Part shown: one piece after another, positions 1-7,673 of the stretch | How the letters are laid out: each line of letters begins with the position of its first letter | Position numbering within the stretch: the first letter of the stretch is position 1 | From: Lonsdalea britannica | Lineage (GTDB): Bacteria > Pseudomonadota > Gammaproteobacteria > Enterobacterales > Enterobacteriaceae | NCBI RefSeq assembly: GCF_946477055.1 | Contig: NZ_CAMKXG010000088.1 | Span: 1 to 12,653, forward strand | DNA: 12,653 nt | Reading direction: 5' to 3' | Made by a program: the position numbers and the translations under genes | The notes under the pieces: model-generated | The model's database searches: none | What the model saw: only the letters and a program-made list of their open reading frames with translations | What the model was told of the DNA's origin: nothing

Positions 1-662
1 ACAGCGGCCGCGTCCTGCGCCTGATGGCGAGACTTCAGCGTTTCCGTCAGCCGTTGCCGCCACTGCTCCGCCTCAGGTTGGAACGTCACGTCAGCATCCA
101 CTCGGTCTAGCAGGCGTTCCGCCCCCAGTTCCGCAAGACGATTGTCAAAGTCTTTACCGGCTTTGCAGAAGAACTCGTACGAGGAGTCCCCGAGGCCAAA
201 GACCGCAAAGGCAGTGCCGTTCAAGGTCGGCGCTTTTTTGGAGAACAGGTACTTATACAATGCCACGGCTTCTTCCGGCGGTTCACCTTCGCCTTGCGTC
301 GATGCCACAACGACCAGCAGTTTCTCCTGAGCAATTTGCTTGAATTTGTAATCGCCCGCGTTAACGAGCGTGACCGGCAGTCCGGCCGCCAGCAGATCGT
401 CCCGCGTCTGTTCAGCGACCCGACGCGCATTCCCCGTCTGAGACGCCGAGATCAGCGTGATCGCCGAAGGAGCGGCGGCGGGTGCGCTGGCTGTCGCCAT
501 CGCGCCGGTAGAAACGCCCGCGGGCTGCTGAGAAATCCCCCAGAAATAACCGGATAACCAGGCAAGCTGGGTGGGTGAGAAATCACCGGTTGCCGCCTGC
601 AGGCGCGCAAGTTGCTCCGCGCTCAGAGGGAGTAGCGAAGTCGGAGAAACCGGATTAGTCAT
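1..662 (-). CDS. cysJ: Sulfite reductase [NADPH] flavoprotein alpha subunit, N-terminal part (runs off the left edge)
   Basis: CysJ carries electrons from NADPH through FAD and FMN to the CysI haemoprotein, which reduces sulfite to sulfide for cysteine synthesis in the cytoplasm. About 220 codons are present, from an ATG at 660-662 to the window edge. A roughly 65-residue N-terminal extension is followed by the flavodoxin-like FMN domain. FMN-binding loops are visible as SQTGNA (residues 74-79), [11 protein letters not shown] (121-131) and [11 protein letters not shown] (156-166). The start ALLPL/SLLPL-type N-terminus and the LARLQAAT and TQLAW blocks match E. coli CysJ, which supports this start. 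An AAGGA lies about 12 nt upstream, a rather long spacing. The FAD/NADPH reductase half lies outside the window, so integrity of the whole gene cannot be judged. cysI and cysH would be expected further left. Recognition is by remembered family sequence and is firm. Confidence 0.96.
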   Translation of the reverse strand, partial: MTNPVSPTSLLPLSAEQLARLQAATGDFSPTQLAWLSGYFWGISQQPAGVSTGAMATASAPAAAPSAITLISASQTGNARRVAEQTRDDLLAAGLPVTLVNAGDYKFKQIAQEKLLVVVASTQGEGEPPEEAVALYKYLFSKKAPTLNGTAFAVFGLGDSSYEFFCKAGKDFDNRLAELGAERLLDRVDADVTFQPEAEQWRQRLTETLKSRHQAQDAAA

Positions 663-751
663 TGTGATACGTTTTCCTTGTTCAGGTCGCTGGCGCCAAT
701 GCCGATTTGGTGCGGTACATAGTTGAATGGGTTATTAAGGTAGCGACCCCC

Positions 752-821
752 ATCTTAACAATTAAAGAAATGATGGAAATATCAAATAACCAAAATGACT
801 AAAGGGTTTTTTATATACGCT
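752..821 (-). promoter_or_regulatory. Candidate CysB-dependent cysJ promoter region
   Basis: Read on the minus strand, a possible -10 TAAGAT (plus 752-757) follows a poor -35 (ATTTCC). Upstream is an A/T-rich block with repeated TnAT/GTTAT elements (TTAGTCATTTTGGTTATTT, about 783-802). In E. coli and Salmonella, cysJIH transcription needs CysB plus O-acetylserine or N-acetylserine, with CysB bound just upstream of a weak -35. The arrangement here fits that pattern. The exact hexamers and the CysB site are inferred, because CysB sites are degenerate. Confidence 0.35.
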
Positions 822-863
822 TTACCACAAAAAGTGATATAGGCGGAAAAACAAAATAAGGTA

Positions 864-892
864 TTGATTTATAAAAACAAAAAACAAACAAT
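864..892 (+). promoter_or_regulatory. Candidate sigma-70 promoter for queD
   Basis: TTGATT (864-869) and AACAAT (887-892) are separated by 17 bp; each matches four of six consensus bases. Transcription would start near 899 and give a leader of about 115 nt that contains the inverted repeat at 933-957. The region is so A/T-rich that chance matches are likely. Confidence 0.25.
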
Positions 893-932
893 CACGCCGA
901 AAACCAAATGATAAAAATTACTATTTACGCTT

Positions 933-957
933 CTTTGCGGCGGAAAATAGCGCAAAG
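933..957 (+). repeat. Inverted repeat in the queD leader region
   Basis: CTTTGCG (933-939) and CGCAAAG (951-957) form perfect 7-bp arms around an 11-nt spacer. It could be an RNA hairpin in the queD leader or a protein-binding site. No T-run follows, so it is not a terminator. It does not resemble a preQ1 riboswitch. Confidence 0.4.
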
Positions 958-1012
958 GCGCACTTTCCGGTAGTATGCGTCGGTTTTTTCAGGTCATATG
1001 AGATTCACCGTC

Positions 1013-1378
1013 ATGCCAACCATGCTGTTTAAAGATTTTCAGTTTGAAGCCGCTCATCGGCTTCCCCATGTTCCAGACGGACACAAATGTGGCCGGCTGC
1101 ATGGCCACTCATTTATGGTTCGACTGGAAATTACCGGCGAAGTCGATGCCTATACCGGCTGGGTGATGGATTTTGCCGAACTGAAAGCCATCTCTCGTCC
1201 GATCTGGGAGCAGTTAGATCACCACTATCTGAATGAAATTCCTGGGTTGGAAAACCCGACCAGTGAAATTCTGGCTCAGTGGATTTGGCAGAGATTGAAA
1301 CCGATACTGCCGCTGCTGACTGCCGTCCGGGTCAAAGAAACCTGTACCGCGGGCTGCGTGTATCGGGGAGAGGAATAA
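1013..1378 (+). CDS. queD: 6-carboxy-5,6,7,8-tetrahydropterin synthase (queuosine pathway)
   Basis: QueD converts 7,8-dihydroneopterin triphosphate to 6-carboxy-tetrahydropterin, the second step toward preQ0 and queuosine in tRNA wobble positions. The product is a small cytoplasmic zinc enzyme of the PTPS/6-pyruvoyl-tetrahydropterin synthase family. Counting from the ATG at 1013, the zinc histidines are H15, H30 and H32 and the catalytic cysteine is C26 (KCGRLHGH). LDHHYLN supplies the catalytic histidine, and KETCTAGC near the C-terminus carries the catalytic glutamate. This start gives 121 residues, the E. coli length, and aligns the LFKDF block. An in-frame ATG at 998 has AGG four bases upstream and would add five residues, so it remains possible. 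The stretch around residues 55-65 ([12 protein letters not shown]) differs from E. coli but no key residue is lost. It converges on queE, the next enzyme. Confidence 0.95.
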   Translation: MPTMLFKDFQFEAAHRLPHVPDGHKCGRLHGHSFMVRLEITGEVDAYTGWVMDFAELKAISRPIWEQLDHHYLNEIPGLENPTSEILAQWIWQRLKPILPLLTAVRVKETCTAGCVYRGEE

Positions 1379-1384
1379 TCGCCG

Positions 1385-1412
1385 CCTGACCAGCACGGAC
1401 GCACCGGTCAGG
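1385..1412. terminator. Hairpin between convergent queD and queE
   Basis: CCTGACC (1385-1391) and GGTCAGG (1406-1412) form a perfect 7-bp stem with a 14-nt loop in the 40-bp gap between two convergent stops. Neither strand has a following T-run, so this is not a classical intrinsic terminator. It may end transcripts weakly or protect 3' ends of both genes. Confidence 0.3.
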
Positions 1413-1418
1413 TCGTCG

Positions 1419-2090
1419 TCAGGCTATGTTCAGGTACTTGTGGGTCTGCATGGATAAACGCCAGTTGCGCGCTATGCAGGTAGCAATGCACAACCGAGTC
1501 GCTTCTTCTTTCTGGCTGATAGGCTGTAACGCAATGACCCGCGCCTTATCATCATCCAACCGGTTCAACAGCGTATCCAACGTTTCGATATCACGCTCCC
1601 GCGCCACCGGATGTTTAATCTCATCCGCCCGCTGCAACGCCTGATCGATAACCACCATTCCGCCGCGCATATTCACCTTTGGCGATACCGTGACCCAGCA
1701 GTGGGTTGAGCAGCGGATTTCATGCGTCCCGCTGGTTTCGATTTGTGTACTGAAACCTAGCGCTTCCAGTCGCTGAGTCAGCGTCGTCAGATCATGAATG
1801 CAGGGCTCGCCGCCGGTAATCACCACATGCCGAGCGGTATAGCCCAGCTGCGTCATATGGCCAACGATATCCTCCACGCTGGCCGAGCCCCAGGCATCGC
1901 TCTCCGTCGTTTTATCGACGATCTGCTTTAGCGGAATTTCCCGCTCCGGGCGCTTCTCCCAGGTATGTTTGGTATCACACCAGCTGCACCCCACCGGGCA
2001 TCCCTGTAAACGGATAAACACCGCGGGAACGCCAGTAAAATAGCCCTCTCCCTGTAAGGTCTGGAACATTTCGTTAATCGGGTACTGCAT
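1419..2090 (-). CDS. queE: 7-carboxy-7-deazaguanine synthase, radical SAM enzyme
   Basis: QueE rearranges 6-carboxy-tetrahydropterin, the QueD product, to 7-carboxy-7-deazaguanine using S-adenosylmethionine, a 4Fe-4S cluster and magnesium. The protein has 223 residues, the same as E. coli. It carries the radical-SAM cluster motif C31-PVG-C35-SW-C38 directly after the IRLQG block. ITGGEP is the SAM-binding GGE motif (about residues 91-96), and the C-terminus reads QTHKYLNIA as in E. coli. The ATG at 2088-2090 begins MQYPINEMFQT, as expected, with a weak GGA about six bases upstream. The neighbouring queD faces it from the other strand, so the two consecutive pathway steps are convergent rather than in one operon. 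In E. coli QueE also moonlights in filamentation during antimicrobial-peptide stress; whether that holds here cannot be read from the sequence. Confidence 0.98.
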   Translation of the reverse strand: MQYPINEMFQTLQGEGYFTGVPAVFIRLQGCPVGCSWCDTKHTWEKRPEREIPLKQIVDKTTESDAWGSASVEDIVGHMTQLGYTARHVVITGGEPCIHDLTTLTQRLEALGFSTQIETSGTHEIRCSTHCWVTVSPKVNMRGGMVVIDQALQRADEIKHPVARERDIETLDTLLNRLDDDKARVIALQPISQKEEATRLCIATCIARNWRLSMQTHKYLNIA

Positions 2091-2122
2091 GTTTTTCCAC
2101 TGTAGCGGTTGCGTAAAAGATC

Positions 2123-2151
2123 ATTATCGCAGATCGCCGATGAGTCGCCAA
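2123..2151 (-). promoter_or_regulatory. Probable queE promoter (extended -10)
   Basis: On the minus strand TTGGCG (plus 2146-2151) is followed after 17 bp by GATAAT (plus 2123-2128). A TG one base before the -10 makes it an extended -10. The start would fall near 2116, leaving a leader of about 25 nt before the queE ATG. Spacing and position are right; the -35 is a partial match. Confidence 0.5.
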
Positions 2152-2183
2152 ACAACCGTCGTCATGAGCCGGAGAGGTTTCGA

Positions 2184-2213
2184 TTGAGTCATTGCCCACG
2201 TCCGGTTAATAAT
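2184..2213 (+). promoter_or_regulatory. Candidate promoter for the MBL-fold hydrolase gene
   Basis: TTGAGT (2184-2189) and AATAAT (2208-2213) are spaced by 18 bp, upstream of the ATG at 2273. It would be back to back with the queE promoter, with about 30 bp between the two -35 boxes. No operator-like palindrome was recognised between them. The match is moderate and the assignment is inference. Confidence 0.35.
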
Positions 2214-2272
2214 CGCCATTTAGTGCTAGGCTTTACCCAGTAAAAAACCGAAAACGACAAGGAACGAAAAAC

Positions 2273-3259
2273 ATGAGTTCGCTGAAATCTCTGACGTTAT
2301 GTTTAATGACGCTGTTCGCCGTTCCCGCGATGGTGAACGCCCAGGCCGTCCCACAGGTGAAAACCCAGCCGGGCTACTACCGACTGATGTTGGGCCAATT
2401 TGAAGTGACCGCGCTTTCGGATGGCACATTTACGATGCCGATGGGAACGCTGCTGACTCGCACTCCGGCGGAGATCATCAAACAAAAGCTGGCGGATGAT
2501 GCGCTGGACGCCTCTGCCGTCGAAACCTCCATCAATACCTTCTTGATTAATACCGGCAAAAATCTGGTTCTGATCGATACCGGTAATGGCGTAAAAGCGG
2601 GCGCGCCGGTGGGCCGTCTTCTGGGTAATTTGAAAGCCGCCGGTTACCGACCGGATCAGGTGGATACCGTGATCCTGACCCACCTGCACAGCGATCATAT
2701 CGGCGGCCTGCTGACCAACGGCAAACCGACCTTCCCCAATGCCGCAGTCTACATCAGCAAAGCAGACAGAGATTACTGGCTGAGTGAAGCGAACCTGCAA
2801 AAAGCGCCAGCCGACAGTAAAGCGGGTTTCCAGCTGGCTCAGAATACGTTCCAGGTCATCAATGCCGCGAAGAAAATGAAAGTGTATAGCGGCAACGATA
2901 GGATCGTGCCGGGGATCACCGCCCTGCCGCTGGCCGGACATACGCCGGGACACTCAGGACTGTGGGTAGATAGCGATGGCGCCAAGCTGCTGGTATGGGG
3001 CGATATCATTCACGCCGCCTCCGTTCAGTTCCCGTTGCCGGCAACCACGATCAGCTTCGACTCTGATATGGATACCGCAGCGAAAAATCGCGCTTCCATT
3101 CTGGCCGATGCCGCGGATAAAGGTTACTGGGTCGCGGGCGCGCACATCAGCTTCCCCGGACTGGGCCACGTCAAAGTGCTGAAAGACAGTGATGGCAAGC
3201 CGAACGGCTATCGCTGGGTTCCGGCCAACTACAGCCTGTCAGGGCTGGCAGCGCAGTAA
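2273..3259 (+). CDS. Exported MBL-fold metallo-hydrolase, methyl-parathion-hydrolase-like
   Basis: This 328-residue protein has a Sec signal peptide: K5, a hydrophobic core at about residues 6-20, and VNA or AQA before a cut near residues 23-25. It is therefore probably periplasmic. The metallo-beta-lactamase motif HLHSDH supplies H137, H139, D141 and H142. H223 (AGHTPGH), D244 (WGDIIH) and H291 (GAHISFPG) complete a seven-ligand binuclear metal site. These residues, the PGYYR..LG.FE.TALSDG N-terminus and the FPG.GH...GYRWVPANYS end resemble, as I remember it, methyl parathion hydrolase (structure 1P9E). Ligand spacing is offset by a constant 10-11 residues. Aromatics W169 and F186 align with its leaving-group pocket. 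The natural substrate is unknown; lactones, esters and organophosphates are all possible. The start has AAGGAA eight bases upstream. The gene stands alone between divergent queE and convergent eno, where E. coli has other genes. Confidence 0.93.
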   Translation: MSSLKSLTLCLMTLFAVPAMVNAQAVPQVKTQPGYYRLMLGQFEVTALSDGTFTMPMGTLLTRTPAEIIKQKLADDALDASAVETSINTFLINTGKNLVLIDTGNGVKAGAPVGRLLGNLKAAGYRPDQVDTVILTHLHSDHIGGLLTNGKPTFPNAAVYISKADRDYWLSEANLQKAPADSKAGFQLAQNTFQVINAAKKMKVYSGNDRIVPGITALPLAGHTPGHSGLWVDSDGAKLLVWGDIIHAASVQFPLPATTISFDSDMDTAAKNRASILADAADKGYWVAGAHISFPGLGHVKVLKDSDGKPNGYRWVPANYSLSGLAAQ

Positions 3260-3270
3260 TACGACGTCAC

Positions 3271-3294
3271 GGCAGGGAGTATGCCCTCCCTGCC
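3271..3294 (+). terminator. Strong hairpin just after the MBL-fold hydrolase gene
   Basis: GGCAGGGAG (3271-3279) pairs with CTCCCTGCC (3286-3294) around a 6-nt loop, 11 bp after the stop codon. The 9-bp GC-rich stem suits a terminator, but ATATCAACC follows instead of a T-run. It may be a 3'-end stabiliser or a weak terminator backed up by the bidirectional one near 3490. Confidence 0.4.
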
Positions 3295-3469
3295 ATATCA
3301 ACCTCGCCCTCTTCCTCTTCCCCCCTTCAATTCCGTGCCTTTACTCGAAGCTGACGTCATGACGATAGCGGAAGGCTATCGCGTTGAGAAAAGCTAAAGA
3401 GGAAGTCTCTGTTCTGGGGGGGAAGATCGGCGGAAGCATGACGTGTCCAAGAGGGCTTCTGACACAGGC
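3295..3469. other. Non-coding stretch with long-range inverted repeat and small hairpin
   Basis: About 175 bp with no supportable gene between the MBL-fold gene hairpin and the eno terminator. TCTTCCCCCC (3316-3325) is complementary to GGGGGGAAGA (3417-3426), 91 nt away. Between them lies a 7-bp hairpin, CGATAGC (3363-3369) with GCTATCG (3375-3381), preceded by the palindrome CGTCATGACG (3355-3364). A run of seven Gs is at 3416-3422. The nested pairing could reflect a small structured RNA or a structured 3' untranslated region, but no promoter for one was identified. Confidence 0.35.
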
Positions 3470-3507
3470 AAAAAAAATCCGGAGGCGCATGACACGCTTC
3501 CGGATTT
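3470..3507 (-). terminator. Rho-independent terminator of eno, probably bidirectional
   Basis: AAATCCGGA (3475-3483) and TCCGGATTT (3499-3507) form a perfect 9-bp stem with further pairing inside. On the minus strand it is followed by a run of eight Ts (A-run at plus 3470-3477), a textbook intrinsic terminator about 65 bp after the eno stop. On the plus strand ATTTATTTTC follows the stem, so it can also stop transcription from the convergent MBL-fold gene. Confidence 0.88.
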
Positions 3508-3521
3508 ATTTTCAATCCACC

Positions 3522-3552
3522 GGAGTCTGAACGCTATTCAGCGCCAGACTCC
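3522..3552 (-). repeat. Stem-loop in the eno 3' untranslated region
   Basis: GGAGTCTG (3522-3529) pairs with CAGACTCC (3545-3552), with a second inner stem CGCT (3532-3535) and AGCG (3540-3543) closing a 4-nt loop. It sits about 20 bp after the eno stop and upstream of the intrinsic terminator. With no T-run it is better read as a 3'-end stabilising or processing hairpin. Confidence 0.55.
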
Positions 3553-3571
3553 TGAGAAGAAAAAGGGGCGA

Positions 3572-4906
<1,335 letters not shown>

Positions 4907-4915
4907 TCAGACGAA

Positions 4916-4942
4916 CAACGCGCGACCTTGGGACGCGCGTTG
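4916..4942 (-). repeat. GC-rich stem-loop in the pyrG-eno gap
   Basis: CAACGCGCG (4916-4924) and CGCGCGTTG (4934-4942) form a perfect 9-bp stem with a 9-nt loop, about 12 bp after the pyrG stop and 43 bp before eno. On the minus strand no T-run follows directly, so full termination is unlikely. It may attenuate read-through or act as an mRNA processing or stability element that uncouples pyrG from eno levels. Confidence 0.6.
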
Positions 4943-4953
4943 CTGACAAAACC

Positions 4954-6606
<1,653 letters not shown>

Positions 6607-6644
6607 TTAGGTTTAAGGATGATGGAAGACCAAGACGGGAAAGT

Positions 6645-6673
6645 AGTATACCCGAACCTGATGGGCGCCACAA
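6645..6673 (-). promoter_or_regulatory. Sigma-70 promoter of pyrG
   Basis: On the minus strand TTGTGG (plus 6668-6673) is followed after 17 bp by TATACT (plus 6645-6650), a five-of-six -10. The start is predicted near 6638, giving a leader of about 46 nt. The leader start is pyrimidine-rich (ACTTTCCCG). It lies in the expected place between mazG and pyrG. Confidence 0.65.
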
Positions 6674-6717
6674 ATGTTCGTTTTGCCAAATGTCGGATAG
6701 ACATCCTGTCCGTGACC

Positions 6718-6741
6718 GCCGCTACCTTACGGAATAGCGGC
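6718..6741 (-). repeat. Stem-loop upstream of the pyrG promoter
   Basis: GCCGCTA (6718-6724) and TAGCGGC (6735-6741) form a perfect 7-bp stem with a 10-nt loop, in the 226-bp mazG-pyrG gap and about 45 bp upstream of the pyrG -35. No T-run follows on the minus strand. Only mazG read-through RNA would contain it; otherwise it may be a DNA site. Confidence 0.4.
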
Positions 6742-6765
6742 GAAACATCTTCCTGAAAAATCATA

Positions 6766-6794
6766 CTGATAAATCAAAATATGTGAATTATCAG
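6766..6794 (-). terminator. Weak candidate terminator after mazG
   Basis: CTGATAA (6766-6772) and TTATCAG (6788-6794) are perfect 7-bp arms around 15 nt. On the minus strand ATTTTT follows a few bases later. An imperfect palindrome centred on AGGCCT (6797-6812) lies between it and the mazG stop. The stem is A/T-rich, so partial termination before the pyrG promoter is the most that can be claimed. Confidence 0.35.
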
Positions 6795-6815
6795 CCATTT
6801 CAGGCCTAAAATCCC

Positions 6816-7610
6816 TTAATGCCCTTTTTCTTCACGTTTTACCTGCTGCCAGGCGGCCTCCATTTCCTCCAGACTGGCTTCGGAAAGTGTTTTCCCTTTT
6901 TCGCTAATGATTTGCTCTACCTGACGAAAACGGCGGCAGAATTTACGATTTGCGTCCTGCAGCGTGATTTCCGCTTTATGGCCCAAATGTCGCGATAGAT
7001 TGACGGCGGCGAAGAACATATCGCCCAGCTCTTCACCCAGGCGATCCTGATCCACCACCGCCTGTTTCGCCTCGTACATGACCTCATCGATCTCTTCGTA
7101 CAGCTTGTCGACGACCGGGCCCAGCGTCTTCCAGTCAAACCCGACCGCCGAGCAACGTTGCTGAATTTTTTGCGCCTGCATCAGCGCAGGCAACGCTTCC
7201 GGAATGTCGTCGACCTGGGAATGAAGCGCCTTTTCAGCTCTCTCTTCGGACTTGGTCTGCTCCCAATTTTTCAGGGCATCATCCGCGGTCGGCGCATCGG
7301 CTCCGGCAAAGATATGCGGATGACGTCGCTCCAGCTTGTCGCTGATGGCGTCGCAAACGTCGGAGAAGTCGAAAAGCCCCTGCTCCTGCGCCATCTGGGC
7401 GTAAAACACCACCTGAAACAGCAGATCGCCCAGCTCGCTGCGCAGATCGTCGAAATCCTTACGGCGGATGGCGTCCAGCACTTCGTAGGTTTCTTCCAGC
7501 GTATAGGGAACAATCGAATCGAAGGTTTGCTTGCGATCCCACGGGCAGCCGCTCTGCGGATCGCGCAGCTGCGTCATGACATTGAGCAGTCGGGAGATGG
7601 ATGAGGACAT
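6816..7610 (-). CDS. mazG: Nucleoside triphosphate pyrophosphohydrolase MazG
   Basis: MazG hydrolyses (d)NTPs to monophosphates and pyrophosphate in the cytoplasm, cleaning non-canonical nucleotides; in E. coli it has been linked to lower (p)ppGpp and to survival under starvation. The 264-residue protein, E. coli length, has two tandem all-alpha MazG domains. The first carries EE39-40xxE43 and E59xxD62 (SELGDLLFQ). The second, catalytic in E. coli, carries EE172-173xxE176 and EE193-194xxD197 (EELGDMFFA). All metal-binding acidic residues are present. The ATG has AGGAAA six bases upstream. The gene starts 63 bp after relA and shares its strand, which fits joint action on the alarmone and nucleotide pools. 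Unlike E. coli, there is no mazEF between relA and mazG. Confidence 0.98.
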   Translation of the reverse strand: MSSSISRLLNVMTQLRDPQSGCPWDRKQTFDSIVPYTLEETYEVLDAIRRKDFDDLRSELGDLLFQVVFYAQMAQEQGLFDFSDVCDAISDKLERRHPHIFAGADAPTADDALKNWEQTKSEERAEKALHSQVDDIPEALPALMQAQKIQQRCSAVGFDWKTLGPVVDKLYEEIDEVMYEAKQAVVDQDRLGEELGDMFFAAVNLSRHLGHKAEITLQDANRKFCRRFRQVEQIISEKGKTLSEASLEEMEAAWQQVKREEKGH

Positions 7611-7633
7611 AACGTTTCCTGGTTAAGGCGAAA

Positions 7634-7656
7634 TGGGCGGGCAACGGGCCCGCCCA
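7634..7656 (-). repeat. Very GC-rich stem-loop between relA and mazG
   Basis: TGGGCGGGC (7634-7642) and GCCCGCCCA (7648-7656) form a perfect 9-bp stem with a 5-nt loop, in the 63-bp relA-mazG gap. On the minus strand ATTTCGCC follows, which is a poor T-run. It may stabilise the relA 3' end or partly attenuate mazG. It occupies the place where mazEF lies in E. coli. Confidence 0.6.
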
Positions 7657-7673
7657 GATTATCGGACTGCAAC

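Larger units (their letters stand above)
663..1012. other. AT-rich intergenic region between divergent cysJ and queD
   Basis: About 350 bp without a convincing gene. The middle (roughly 740-930) is strikingly A/T-rich on both strands, with A-runs and T-runs. It must hold the promoters of both divergent genes. The cysJ-proximal part has TTA/TnATT-type repeats that suit CysB binding, and the queD-proximal part has an inverted repeat. No open reading frame with a ribosome site, no tRNA and no recognised riboswitch was found. Confidence 0.7.

Noticed and set aside
142..557. Small plus-strand frames opposite cysJ
   Set aside because: They overlap the conserved FMN domain of cysJ in antisense and have no start signals.
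863..1012. Possible preQ1 riboswitch before queD
   Set aside because: The short C-rich loop and A-rich tail that define preQ1 aptamers were not found; the 7-bp inverted repeat there does not fit the fold.
2273..3259. Possibility that the MBL-fold gene is a true beta-lactamase or an AiiA-type lactonase
   Set aside because: Length, the N-terminal PGYYR/TALSDG block, the single H at 291 in a SFPG loop and the signal peptide fit the methyl-parathion-hydrolase-like group better. Beta-lactamase-specific zinc cysteine or histidine patterns are missing. A lactonase activity is still possible.
3295..3571. REP/ERIC-type repeat or CRISPR array between the MBL-fold gene and eno
   Set aside because: The stems differ in sequence from each other, occur once each, and there are no regularly spaced direct repeats.
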